64,000 nucleotides of DNA from Schistosoma mansoni (GCF_000237925.1 NC_031495.1:59269115-59333114), one strand, 5' to 3'; shown: positions 1 through 11,430, counted from the first letter of the stretch. Numbers and translations: made by a program. Notes: a model not told the origin generated them from the letters alone.

Positions 1-19
1 AGGTGAACTTTTCGTGTTC

Positions 20-134
20 ACCAACCCGGTTAGAGCGCCGGACATTCGCTTTTCGTCCTCTCAATTTCGGATACAACACCCCCGCCACGAGAAGGCAGTG
101 AGGACTTCCCAGGCAGAGACTATATACGCATGTA
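20..134 (-). repeat. Repeat D, 5'-half fragment
   Basis: This stretch matches, in antisense, the 5' half of the dispersed repeat seen whole at 21392-21881 and 46026-46547. Shared landmarks are a CCAACCCGG block, a CCCCCGCCRCGAGAAGG block and a TATACGC block. It is non-coding, and the short open frame over it is a by-product of the repeat. The window edge may cut it. Confidence 0.75.
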
Positions 135-1149
135 TGCATGTAATTAATTATTACATGCATAATTGGAAAAACTGGAGTATTTTAATTCGGAAGTTGAAAT
201 GGTGATCATTTAGCTTCGGTTATTCACTACTTTAACTTATAGAGGACAGCTTCCTGTGATTACCAGAGGAATCAATTTAGTAGGTTCTCGATATCCCAGT
301 TTATTTGGTTTTTTGAGGCGTGTCAGGAGCTGAAAAGCAGGAAACCTGAAAAACCACAAAAACTTAGGAATAGTTTGATGGTAAACCAACCAAATCATTT
401 CCCATTTTTATTTTCCGGACTGAAATATGCCTACTGCCGCCTGATTGATATACATATATATATATATACATACATATATATATCTTTGAGCCACATTGGT
501 GGCTGGTGACATCTTCAAACAAACAATTTAAAACGCAGAATCTAGCAAATACGTATATTAGTTCATATGGTGACACGACATCAGCAGAATGATGAGCAGT
601 CAACACGTCTCAGACCAGCAGTAGTAGCAACGGTGATGAAAGGAAGTATTAAGCACAGACAATAAAATTAAAAAATGGGCTCGCCCACCGAAGCGCGTAA
701 AATAATTTCGGAATTTATTATCTAAGGGATGACAAACAGAAACTGCATCCAAACCGCTGGGACGCATTTCGATTCACCATACATTTTTGTTATGATAAAC
801 GAGCAGACGACATCCGTGCTTGAATGCAACAATATGGTTCAGTCTAACAGTCGGTGACTTCACAAACTAATGTTACGTTTCAGTCTAGCGGTCTCTAGAT
901 TCCTTCCAACCTACTCTTGCGTCAACTAATATCTCCCATTGAGGAAGGCTGTGGGCAGGCATATGTAATACATGCTCAAACCCCCTTGATCAATGAAGAC
1001 ATAAAAATATAAACCTGTCACACTCAACTATCACCCTACATCTAACCTTAGTAATACTCAATCCGTAGTCTCAATGTATGCAAGCAATCTTTTGAAATGA
1101 CCTATAGACAAGCACCAGTAACCTAGGAATATCTTTTTTAAAAGACATA
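135..1149. other. AT-rich stretch without recognisable gene
   Basis: No frame here has convincing coding character. A (TA)n/(ATAC)n microsatellite lies near 450-485. Missing 3' exons of WAC, which runs leftward, could lie in this region, but I could not identify any from known WAC C-terminal motifs. Confidence 0.5.
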
Positions 1150-1312
1150 AAGCAGAACAGAACGAATTGCTGCAAGGTCAACTTGTCTTTTGTTTGGCAG
1201 ACAGACATTTAATCTAAGCTACAAGTGACGGGAATTGGCGAAAATCAAGCAGATTTTCTAAACTCATGTCGAGATGTCTTCGGACAACAGACCGGCAAGG
1301 CTAGTGAGACTT
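1150..1312 (-). mobile_element. Old LINE reverse-transcriptase scrap (LINE B/C family)
   Basis: Read on the minus strand this resembles the 3' part of the RT-bearing frame of LINE B (compare 51300-51470). The same order of words is kept: GCAGAACRGAACGAA, an ACGG-type block, GGCGAAAATCAAGC and a GAGAT stretch. Many substitutions and small gaps make it an old, dead copy with no open frame left. Confidence 0.55.
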
Positions 1313-1972
1313 GTAAATGGCAGCCAAAGCAACCAAGTGACCAAAAGATGTCTTCAAAACTGTGAACACTATGCGAAGATGTCTGCTACAACCTACATCA
1401 GAATGCTATTTTACCTGGAGTCACAGTGAGTCGGGAAAAGGTTGAAAGTATGCTAAACACTTTTATTCTCCAGACTTATCAGTATCCTCGGTACTGAGTC
1501 CAGTTATCAACAGTCCCGGTAGGATTATTTTGAACGTTCAATCCCTACCGCTGAAATGAATTGTAATCACTTGAATGGAAATAAATTTGTATCAAGTTTT
1601 ATTTCACAACTCACATTTGTCATTTCATCGACTAACTGCCCATTACAAACGCAAATATTGTGATCCAATCAACTTGCTTACTAAGTGACAGACACTAATT
1701 TGGTGCTTCCTGCACTAAACCATACACAGCTAAATAAATTAGGACTCAAAAACTCCTAATTTACAATTCATGGTGAAAAACATGTTTGTATTGAAGTGAT
1801 TTCCAAAATCACAGGAATATACAATTTAGATTCTTATTATCAGATTCAGACGCACACATTTTTATCCCGTCATTCAGTTTCTGATATTGCTGAAAAACCT
1901 TTGACTCAAATGGTAGGAAATAACAATACAGTCTTCAAATCGACTGATACAACATAAGTCTCGTTAAAATCA
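1313..1972. other. Unassigned AT-rich DNA
   Basis: I see no gene, repeat boundary or regulatory motif that can be supported here. It lies downstream of the last WAC exon in view and is probably WAC intron or 3' flank. Confidence 0.4.
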
Positions 1973-1973
1973 C

Positions 1974-2151
1974 GCCCCCAAATACCCTGGTACGGCCGAG
2001 AGTGGGGAAAGTCGGCTCTCCCTCTCGAAATGCTCTCAAATGGCCACACGTATATAGCCTGTCACAGCCCTCACACAAATCAAATGAGATTTGTGCGGCG
2101 CATATACATCTGGTGCCCCTTTGCACCAATATTTATGTTTAAATAATAATG
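1974..2151 (+). repeat. Repeat D, internally deleted copy
   Basis: About 90 bp of the 5' end of repeat D (GCCCCCAAATACCCTGGTAC onward) is joined directly to about 80 bp of its 3' tail (GTGCGGCGCATATACAT, then a CACCAATATTT block and AAATAATAATG). The roughly 350 bp in the middle, present at 46026-46547, are missing. It ends in an A-rich tail, as SINE- or LINE-derived copies do. Confidence 0.7.
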
Positions 2152-2258
2152 ATGTTAAAATCATATTTTTAATAACAAAACAAGCTTAGTAAAACTCAGG
2201 ACAAGCGCGTTACTTTAAAGGATATACGTATTGAAGGAGGTTAGTGATAACAACCTAC

Positions 2259-3874
2259 CTTAGTACCAGTTGTGTAACCCTGACCACGATCATATGAGGA
2301 GCCTTTATGTACATTACAATTCTGAGTTTCAACGTTGACTGAACTGGGATATGCAACAGGACTGTCCATTTTTGTCAGGTGCCTGGAATTTAAGATAGTG
2401 GGCGAACATATTCGGCCATCGAATTGTTTATATCTTCTTGAGATAGTGTTTGGGGAAAGCTGGTTAGTGGCCATCTGACTGTTTTCCGAAGGAACTGACA
2501 CTTTGCATGACTCATAAATTGAACCATTAATAGGGGGTTTTACAGAGGTGCAGGATAAGGATTTAGGTGGCTGTTCGAGCAAACCCCCTATGGAAGCTCG
2601 GATAGCATCCACTAATTGATATAAGGTAGATTTTTCTGAAGTAAAAAGGAATAACAATTAGTGTTTACCCCCATTGTTTACTCATGGTTTGAATTGTTAA
2701 GTATCTATGTACTTGGTTTATTGTGAATAAAAATACAAAACCAAAGTCCTGTGAAACCCATGCTGATGAAATGAATTAGGAGAACCTACACTGCCTTGGA
2801 AATTAAATTCAACTTCCGTATTATGTCAATAAGTAAAGCTATCTGCCTCCATAATTAAATGAATCACATATTAGAAGTAGAGAAACAAGCACATGGAATA
2901 AAGGAGTTAAATTATGACTGATACCTGGTTTTTGGCCAGCATCGCGAACCGGGACCACTGTTGCTTTAGATTTGCAGTCCCTGGGACGCTGTAAGCTGAG
3001 GGTACCTGGTGAACAAAAGTTCATACTGGACTTCTGGGGGGAGAACTGTCTACTAGGTGGAAACTTTGTAGAGCTCTCATCTGACAGTGGGGAACTATTT
3101 GGAGATATTTCCATATCATCTGTTGTGAAAGTCCTCGGTGGGAGATGATTTAGCTTCGCTTTCCTCAATGGATCGTACCGAAAATCATGAGACACAGGAC
3201 GGCTAACTAATCGGAAAGCCATGTTAGCACAAATAGCGACAAACCATGGTTTTTTTCGTCATTGTGGGAAATTCCTGTAATATGACCTACATCAGCGGTA
3301 TGGCTACAAACAAATAAAAATAATATATTATTACTTGGACATATTAATGCTCAGATGTGATGAACTTGGACGCCGAACCTCCGCATTAACCGAATACTTT
3401 ATGCGTTTTAGTTCACTAGATAGAAGTGAACGTTCATCTTTAATTGCACCAGGTTCACTTTCGGATATACTATGTGATCTTTTCAGATTGTTTTCTAAAA
3501 TAAGTGAGGCACATTTTGAGAGGTACCTTCAGTGTGTTTACGATCACTGAGCAGCTTTAGTAGATCTCTCCTGTTCATTTCAGGTAAATCCCACTCCGGA
3601 GGCTTTTGCCATTGGGAAACCTCAGTCATACAGTTGTAAAAGTATATCTTGCCTTTGGAGCTTAACTGCTCTGACCAGTACCCACAAGTCCTGATTGCAC
3701 TTTTCTGCCACTATACGTATATTCAAATGTAGGATACAAAAAACTTACCTCTGGTTTCCCATGCACATTACGTTCTTTCTTTGTTTGGTGGTTAACAGAG
3801 TTAGATGAGCGGTTGGAATGATCCATGAAGACTAACAAAATAATGAAATAGTGATAAAGAAAACTACCTTCCAT
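2259..3874 (-). CDS. WAC: WAC: WW domain-containing adaptor, 5' exons
   Basis: WAC proteins are nuclear adaptors that bind RNA polymerase II and the RNF20/40 ligase to promote H2B ubiquitination, and act in autophagy and mTORC1 control. Exons read on the minus strand with matching phases are 3749-3831 (or 3749-3826 from an internal ATG), 3527-3704, 3335-3494, 2925-3202 and 2259-2635. The second holds a WW domain: YWSEQLSSKGKIYFYN, then TEVSQWQKPPEW, very close to the WAC WW domain. The remainder is a Ser/Pro-rich, low-complexity region, as in WAC. Introns are 44, 32, 132 and 289 bp; the first two are schistosome-type micro-introns. ATG 3874 encodes M-E-V then a possible 36-bp intron; ATG 3826 (MDHSNRSS) is the alternative start. 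An ATG at 3222 opens the fourth exon's frame but lies upstream of its acceptor. The last exon ends in phase 0 at 2259, so the C-terminal coiled-coil exons are missing and probably lie left of the window. The WW identification is strong; the exact start is inferred. Confidence 0.8.
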
Positions 3875-4536
3875 GTGCTCTTTACTACTACTACAAGTAT
3901 TTAACGTGTGGATAGCAAGTCACAAAGGAGAAGCCTTCGGTCGATCCTGACAAGGCATATATACTACCTACGTTTAGGAAAAATACTAAGAGCCCGCCAA
4001 AACAGTTGTAGTCGCGGCAAAAGAGTCAGTGAGCCATATTGTCAACCAGGCGAACATTTGCCTAAATAAAACAAATGCAAAATTTTAATAACTTTAATTT
4101 TAATCAGTTGTTTTATTTCTTGTCGTTCCCAATATCGTAGACAACTACTCTCATGGGGGTGGTGGTAGACCTAGTTGAAGCTTCAATTAAGGAGATTCCG
4201 TATTTCATAATAATTAGTCTTCTGAGCACTCACCTCCAGAATTAAAGACCGTGGTGGCAAGAAATCCCCGAAATAAATAGCACCGTGAGTCTTAGGTATT
4301 GATGATGACCTCATAAGTTCTACTGGACACATGCTATCTGGTGATCAGTTACGGATCCACATCCAGTCGCCATTGGGTAGGCCATGCTACGCAGCTTTCG
4401 CAATACCTAGTCAGTTTATATCATACACTTTTCGAAACATTAACTACCTTCCATATTTATATTCGAACTCCATCCCTGACTTTTGGTTTGACCGAGTTTG
4501 TGTATTTTGATTATAAATGTATTACATACAACAGTG
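3875..4536. other. WAC upstream flank
   Basis: This region lies immediately upstream of the first WAC exon and is presumably its 5' UTR and promoter. I see no clear TATA or initiator element. No coding frame with exon-like character is visible on either strand. Confidence 0.4.
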
Positions 4537-4861
4537 TTGTCAACCCCTGAATATCCCTGACATCTTTAGTCGTCGTCAACCGCTCCACAGAACTATGAAC
4601 TTCAAGTCTTCTTGACCAGAAAAAATTTCACCGATATTTCTATAGCATTCTCTTGAGGCTACTTGTTATTTTAATAAAAGGAGAATGGTTACTCTCACTT
4701 GACGAATCGAAGATAGATCATAATATTTGCAAACAGACGTGGATAATTATGAATATCTATAGTAGCTCTAACAGCTCTTATCGGAACAGAAGTTGATGGA
4801 CTTCTTTTCGAACGGTCGGTAGGAAGGTTTTTCTTTTTTTTTCACAGGGTAGGTGCCAGAA
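4537..4861 (+). repeat. Left arm of a 325-bp inverted repeat pair
   Basis: The sequence starts TTGTCAACCCCTGAATATCC and ends GGTGCCAGAA. Its reverse complement is at 8146-8470, of equal length, with only about three differences seen by eye. The arms enclose about 3.3 kb. No transposase is recognised between them and no target-site duplication outside them, so this could be a terminal inverted repeat of a non-autonomous DNA transposon or a fold-back duplication. Confidence 0.8.
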
Positions 4862-6479
4862 CCTGTAAACGCTTAGCATCTGGAATTCAACAATTATTTG
4901 TAACCACTTTTCAAGCTATAGCCTGTCATATGCAGTTTCGAAAGGAAACGTGTTGCTTATCCGTTTGGACGAAAATCAATCCAAATACCGTTTGGTATCA
5001 GAAGCACTAAGAAAGGACGATTTACGAGGAACAGGCAGGACATACAACAGTACGCCTACCTGAACAAGCTACTATAATCAGTTTTTTATCGACACTACAA
5101 ATTAGTCTAACGAGGACAAGATAACTCATACCTGACGGTTCAGCTCACAGATAGGTTTTTCAGTAGTCTGACCTCATAGCACCATCTCTCACAGTATTCT
5201 ACTCTGAAATCAACATGGGCCTTGCCTTGGAAGTCTCAGCTCATGTCATTTCGTGGCTGAAACGAACTTGTCCTTATTACTTGTGAGTAAATAGCATAAC
5301 CCAGGTCTGGCTCACCATGTCTTATACCTTCGTTGACCTAGAAGCTAGCGAACCCCCTTGATGTTGTTGAACGTGCTTACACAATCCTTCATCGTCAACT
5401 TGATTCTCATATATTGAGCCTACCACCATGATTTTATTGCTGTACCGTAGCGTGAAGCTATTACCATCTATGTTTATGACACATAGGCTTAGTCGGTTTC
5501 GACAATTCTTAATCACTATATTTGTAACTAACTTTTGCGAAACTTGATACTTGTAACTAACTTGTATACACGATCAGCCGTTGAATATGAATATCAATAA
5601 CATTTAGTCTAAAGCATGTCTCTTACGAATACATTCATATTTAACGAATAGCTCTTAGCAACCTGTCTAAAATTCGCATAATTATCACTTTCCACGTATT
5701 AAAAACATTTTTTGACAAACGTTCATACGTATTAGTAATATTACTAAGTTCTATCATGGTTAAGTAATATTGAGGTTGAGAAAATCTCCCTGTAAGTAAA
5801 TAAGTCGTATGAAACTTAAGAAACTAACTGGAACAGTAGTCGGAACTCTTCTCCATAGTTATACTTTTATTATTATTATAATAGTGGATCCATTCAATAT
5901 CATATTTTGGTACACTATAGGATTATTAGCATGAGGTATTTCAACAAATTTTTCTTGACGAAAAACAAAAAAAGAAATGAAAAAAGGTGAAAAGATATCT
6001 GAGTCTGTACAACTTATCGAATTTGACACATGTTTACAAATACAGGTTATTGACCAGGTTAAGTCTAACAACTTGTTCGTTACAGAGTATATCTGCTAAG
6101 TAAGATATTACAGAACGTTTATAGATTTGCTTGCGTGTATGGATTTTAGTGTATTTGCGTCTCGTTCTACCAGAAGATATACAAGGAGAAAGATATGAAT
6201 GCAGTGGATGGTTGGCATCTGATAATATAACATCTGCCAGGAGTTTGCAAGACTTAAGATGTCTATCCACAATCGTATTATTAGTGACCTCAAAAGATTC
6301 ACTACACACCTCAAAAGCACTAGAACGAATAATGGAGAACAATAAAAATAATAGATATTGTTCAGGAATCGATAAATTGTAGAAGTAAATGTTGAGTAAT
6401 CCTAAAAGCACGCAGCCTCTTTATATAGTAAGTCAAACGGTAAACTTTTTTCGATAACAGTGAATATGCCACAGGTGTT
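4862..6479. other. Unassigned DNA inside the inverted repeat
   Basis: This 1.6-kb AT-rich stretch between the left arm and the gypsy fossil shows no conserved protein motif in six frames. Short open frames at 5859-6411 overlap on both strands and look random. Confidence 0.4.
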
Positions 6480-8145
6480 TGGGGTTTGACATTTTAACAA
6501 GAAACACCTTCTATTATGAATCGTACCCACCAAGCGAAATCAAAAGACAGAAGCGAAGAGGTTCGAAGATATATTTGATAGGTTATCAATATATCGAGAA
6601 GTGACTGATCTAATCTGGCTAGCCATTTCAGGGGATGTTGAACACGTCGTTCTCATTCGCGATCTGATGCGGATGCACGACCGATCGCATTCAGCTAAGT
6701 GAATCCATCAAAACTAATGTGGTCAGCATCTAATGTTGAAGACTTACAGAGCCATTTATTTCTGGGATTGATTTACCGCTACAGATCACTCCCCCCTAGT
6801 GAAGTAGTAATGACTCTAAGACGTCTCCAGCCAGAAATTTAAACCCAACAAGTTTGTCGTTGGTAAACACTCTTCTGATAGCTTGCCATGTTTAGCAGCA
6901 TCTGGTCATCTTTCCTCACTATAAGAGGCCGTGAAGTACAATGTAGTAAAAAGGGAACAAAGTACAATGAAAATTTAGGTTCATCGTAAACTTCATCGTT
7001 CTTTTTATCGTCTTTTCTAGCTGTCCTAGAAAATAAAAAAAATACGTAAGTTCATGTTAAAATACACTCGTACGCGCGTAAAGACACAAATCGGGCGAAA
7101 AAAGGTAAATAAACTCATACACATGCGATAGCCTAAAAACCTAATTTTAAAGAATTTTTTGGTTTTCTTTAAAGAAGAATATTAAACATACACATATTAG
7201 CAAAAAGCAATTTCGTTTGTTTTCTTGGAATGGATATATAAGTATAGGCATGTTAATTTGTTTATTATATATAATACAAAGGAAAATCGAGATAAAGTGA
7301 AATGTTAACTCATGTCTTACGATCAATAGTCGTTTAAATGATCCGGAAATCTTACTCTTCTTGTACAACGAGTTGTTTTAGGTCGATTGTCAGGTGTCAA
7401 CGAGGTTTCATCGTGATTGTTGGTTACAGGATGAGGTATCGTAATTGGGAAACTCGTGTCTATCCATTGTACCACAGAAAAATCGACGTGGATAGGGTCT
7501 CCTTCTAAATACGCGGCTTTAAAACGATCGATGCTGATGCCATCGTTAGTTCCGTTCCTATCGACTATACAGTACTTAGGTTCACGCAGAAGGACTTTGA
7601 AGGGTTCTTCGTATGTTGTTTTGAGAGGTCATCGTAGTGAGTCGCGACGTACAAAAACGTGCGTACTAATATCGTACTGTAGGTTGAACGAAAACATGAG
7701 TTGATTGCAGTCGAATGAAAACAGGCTTAACTGAACTCACTGCGTTTGTAGGCCTGCTCGTTCAGGAGTTTAGATCTCTGTCCAGTGAAGAAGACAAATA
7801 ACCCATGAATTCTTCTGGAAGTCTAAGTATCGTTCCATAAACGAGTTGAGCTACAGTGTATGTAATGATGGCTTTCACTGCATTGTGAATACCGAGTAAA
7901 ACGAGTGGAATAGCGTCAGTTCACTGTGAAGCTTTAACAGCTGAAAGTGAAGCTTTTAATTGCCGGTGAAATCGTTGGCTTGTGGGCGGTAGGTGGTCGT
8001 TCGGAATCTCATGATTCCTAATAGTGTAGTTAGAAAAAAAAGGAAAAGTCCAGATTCGAATTGGTGTCCACGACCTGTAGTGATGATTGAAGGGCAACCG
8101 AAGTTTGCTACCTGGCGTTTGACGAAGGCATGGGTCACCTTATGT
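6480..8145 (-). mobile_element. Ty3/gypsy LTR-retrotransposon fossil, fragment 1
   Basis: On the minus strand, 7956-8138 encodes an integrase-core-like segment (FVKRQVANFGCPS, then a TYRPQAN motif). The stretch 7353-8020 is almost identical to 36712-37373 of the larger fossil. The stretch 6480-7330 matches, with more divergence, the LTR-like flanks of that element (6480-6790 with 39840-40146; about 7070-7140 with 36410-36500). The fragment is broken and incomplete, with gag and most of pol absent, and it stops exactly at the right inverted-repeat arm at 8146. The family call rests on the integrase words and gene order in the second copy; Boudicca- or CsRn1-like is possible. Confidence 0.65.
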
Positions 8146-8470
8146 TTCTGGCACCCACCCTGTGAGAAAAAAAGAAAAACCTTCCTACCGACCGTTCGAA
8201 AAGAAGTCCATCAACTTCTGTTCCGATAAGAGCTGTTAGAGCTACTATAGATATTCATAATTATCCACGTCTGTTTGCAAATATTATGATCTATCTTCGA
8301 TTCGTCAAGTGAGAGTAACCATTCTCCTTTTATTAAAATAACAAGTAGCCTCAAGAGAATGCTATAGAAATATCGGTGAAATTTTTTCTGGTCAAGAAGA
8401 CTTGAAGTTCATAGTTCTGTGGAGCGGTTGACGACGACTAAAGATGTCAGGGATATTCAGGGGTTGACAA
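8146..8470 (-). repeat. Right arm of a 325-bp inverted repeat pair
   Basis: This is the near-perfect reverse complement of 4537-4861. Its inner edge (TTCTGGCACC) abuts the integrase-like fossil and its outer edge is GGGGTTGACAA. Flanking bases (ACAGTG on the left, TACTGG on the right) do not form a target-site duplication. Confidence 0.8.
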
Positions 8471-8584
8471 TACTGGCACGATGAGTCGGTGTAGACAGTC
8501 ATGTGACTTCCAGGTCAGGAAGTCATGTCATAACGAATTCACCGTTTCAAGATTGGGTCTATTATCAACGTAATGCCAACTCTA
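8471..8584. other. Spacer before LINE SR2-like copy 1
   Basis: Short unassigned stretch between the inverted repeat and the GC-richer 5' leader of the LINE. Confidence 0.35.
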
Positions 8585-8761
8585 ATTCCGCCTGAAGCTC
8601 CTCCGGGGTTTACTGCCGGTCCCAAGCCCGGGTAAAGGAGGAGGGTTGGGCATGGGGTTAGCGACTCCATCCGTTTAGAAAACCAACACGCTTAAAAAAC
8701 GCTAACTAGAAAAAATCATTCAAACCATTTAAACTCTGCCCTGGGAGTAGAAGGAATAATT

Positions 8762-10048
8762 ATGACGTCTCATGATGAAAGCCGAGTTCCTTCCGAATTC
8801 ATGAGGTCGATGCACCTTCTAACATCCAGAGCGACAATTTTTATAGGTACATGGAATTTCCGGATAATGTGGGCGACCGGAAGAGTCTTCCAATTTGCTT
8901 CAGAAATGCGAAAATACAACCTGGAGGTGCTTGGAATCTGTGAAACACATTGGACGCAGGTTGGACAACAACGACTGTCTTCAGGGGAACTCCTGTTATA
9001 CTCCGGTCATGAAGAAGAAAATGCCCCACATACACAAGGAGTTGCATTGATGCTGTCCAGAAAAGCACAAAATGCACTTATAGGATGGGAATCTCATGGA
9101 CCAAGGATCATCAAAGCCTCCTTCAAAACAAAGAGAGAGGGCATTACAATGAACGTCATCCAATGCTATGCGCCTACCAACGACTACGATGAAGACGCTA
9201 AAGACCAATTCTACGATAGGCTGCAGTCGATCTTCGAGAAGTGCCCAACCAAGGACCTGACCATTCTGATGGGAGATTTCAATGCCAAGGTTGCAATGGA
9301 CAACACTGGATACGAAGACGTTATGGGACGACATGGACTAGGAGAAAGGAACGAAAATGGTGAAAGATTTGCAAACCTATATGCCTTCAATAAACTGGTC
9401 ATAGGTGGCACCATATTCCTACACAAAGCCACTTGGATTTCACCGGATCACACTACACAGAATCAAATCGACCATATCTGCATCAACAAAAAGTTCAGGA
9501 GGACGATGGAGGATGTGAGAACCAGAAGAGGAGCCGATATAGCATCCGATCATAATTTGCTGGTCGCCAAGATGAAACTAAAACTTAAGAAGTACGGGAA
9601 GATGGCGCGAACAACATCACAAAAGTTTAATACGGCCTTCCTTCGAGATGCTGACAAACTCAACAAATTCAACATAGCCCTCAGCAACAGATTCCAGGCC
9701 TTTCATGATCTACTCAATGGAGAGGGGACTACCATGGAGAGCAACTGGAAAGGTATCAAGGAGGCAATCGTTTCAACATGTCAGGAGGTTCTGGGCCAAA
9801 AGAAGTACCATCACAAGGAATGGATCACTGTTGGTACACTGGATAAGATTGAAGAAGAAGGCAGCAATCAGCTTCGGCCGAACAAGGGCAGAAAACGCCA
9901 AGGCACACGCCGAATACACAGAAGCAAACAAGTATGGCCATCAGAAAAATCAAGAGCGGCAAAACAGAGGACCAGACAACATCCCGGCAGAGACACTGAA
10001 AGCAAATATAGCAGCAACTGCAAAGATACTCCACATCCTCTTCAGTAA
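8762..10048 (+). pseudogene. LINE endonuclease frame of SR2-like copy 1
   Basis: A 428-codon open frame carries a complete APE-like endonuclease in about residues 20-280, with the catalytic Asn, Glu, Asp and His motifs all present (GTWNFR, ICETHW, GDFNAK, SDHNLL). The enzyme would nick target DNA to prime reverse transcription. The frame leaves the RT reading frame after about residue 375, where the text becomes Arg/Lys-rich and ends at a stop, so no endonuclease-RT polyprotein is made. The RT continues from about 9980 in another frame. Confidence 0.75.
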
Positions 10049-11419
10049 GATTTGGGATGAAGAACAAGTACCGACGGACTGGAAAGAAGAACACCTGATC
10101 AAGATACCAAAGAAAGGCAATCTCAGAAGGTGTGAGAATTACAGAGGCATCACTCTCCTCTCAATACCAGGAAAAGTCTTCAACAGAGTTTTGTTGAACA
10201 GGATGAAGGACTCCGTAGACGCCAGATTTCGAGATCAACAGGCTGGATTTCGTAAGGATAGATCGTGTACAGACCAAATCGCAACTTTACGTATCATTGT
10301 GGAACAATCAATCGAATGGAATTCATCACTCTACATCAACTTCATTGACTACGAGAAGGCACTTGATAGCGTGGACAGGACAACATTATGGAGGCTTCTT
10401 TGACACTACGGCGTGCCTGAGAAGATAGTCAATATCATACGGAACTCCTATGATGGACTAAACTGCCAAATCGTCCACGGAGGACAACTCACCGACTCAT
10501 TCGAGGTAAAGACCGGTGTTAGGCAAGGTTGCCTACTCTCACCCTTTCTCTTTCTCCCGGTGATCGACTGGATTATGAAGACGTCAACATCTGGAGGAAA
10601 GCACGGGATACAGTGGACAGGCAGGATGCAGCTTGACGATTTAGACTTCGCGGATGATCTGGCTCTTCTATCACAAACGCAACAACAAATGTAGGAGAAA
10701 ACGACCAGTGTAGCAGCAGCCTCAGCAGCAGTAGGTCTCAATATAAACAAAGGGAAAAGCAAGACTCTCCGATACAATACAATATGCACCAATCCAATTA
10801 CACTTGACGGAGAAGCTTTGGAGGATGTGGAAATCTTTACATATCTGGGCAGCATCATTGATGAACACGGTGGATCAGATGCAGATGTGAGGGCGCGTAT
10901 CGGCAAAGCAAGAGCAGCATATTTACAACTGAAAAACATCTGGAGCTCAAAACAGTTGTCAACCAACATCAAGGTTAGAATTTTCAATACAAATGTCAAG
11001 ACAGTTCTACTATATGGGGCGGAGACGTGGAGAACTACGAAAGCCATTATCCAGAAGATACAAGTGTTTATTAACAGTTGTCTACGCAAGATACTTCGAG
11101 TCCGTTGGCCAGACACTATCAGCAACAAGTTACTGTGGGAGACAACAAACCAGATTTCAGCGGAGGAAGAAGCGTTGGAAATCGATAGAACAGATTGAGG
11201 AAATCACCCAAATGCGTCACAAGGCAAGCCCTCACATGGAATCCTGAAGGTCGAAGGAGAAGAGGAAGACCAAAGAACACATTACGCCGAGAAATGGAGA
11301 CAGACATGAGAAGAATGAACAAAAACTGGATAGAACTAGAAAAGAAGGCCCAGGACAGAGTGGGTTGGAGAAAGCTGGTCGGCGTCCTATGCTCCATTGT
11401 GAGTAACAGGCGTAAGTAA
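9980..11419 (+). pseudogene. LINE reverse-transcriptase region of SR2-like copy 1
   Basis: The RT palm and fingers are visible as several open pieces: 9980-10400 (IPAETLKAN, NYRGITLLSIPGKVF, FIDYEKALDSVDRT), 10413-10694 (GVRQGCLLSPFLF, and FADDLALL with the catalytic Asp pair), 10818-11198 (FTYLGSIIDEHGG, LLYGAETWRT) and 11195-11419 ([25 protein letters not shown]). Two stops and frame changes separate them, so the copy is dead. YEKALDSVDR carries Leu where active relatives usually have Phe after YEKA. Confidence 0.8.
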
Positions 11420-11430
11420 GTAAGTAAGTA

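Larger units (their letters stand above)
8585..11430 (+). mobile_element. SR2-like (RTE-clade) LINE, copy 1, near full length but defective
   Basis: This is a non-LTR retrotransposon with a GC-rich leader (8585-8761), an APE-type endonuclease, a reverse transcriptase and a (GTAA)n 3' tail at 11413-11430. RTE elements usually end in such short tandem repeats. Endonuclease motifs are intact: GTWNFR, GICETHW, MGDFNAKV and SDHNLL, within a 428-codon frame from 8762. RT motifs follow: NYRGITLLS, QQAGFRKDRS, GVRQGCLLSP and FADDLALL. The coding frame is broken: a frame change falls near the endonuclease/RT junction, a TGA sits before HYGVPEK (about 10401) and a TAG follows SQTQQQM (about 10692). About 325 bp present in copy 2 (40182-40507) are missing near 9930. 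Copy 2 shares the two stops. SR2 membership is by motif memory; the RTE clade is firmer. Confidence 0.88.

Noticed and set aside
3202-3222. ATG at 3222 as the start of a separate gene
   Set aside because: The acceptor GTTAG at 3203 lets the previous WAC exon join in phase to the same frame, which explains the region better as WAC exon 4.
10448-11128. 226-codon minus-strand frame, repeated at 41021-41701
   Set aside because: It is the antisense shadow of the SR2-like reverse transcriptase and has no protein-family motifs of its own.
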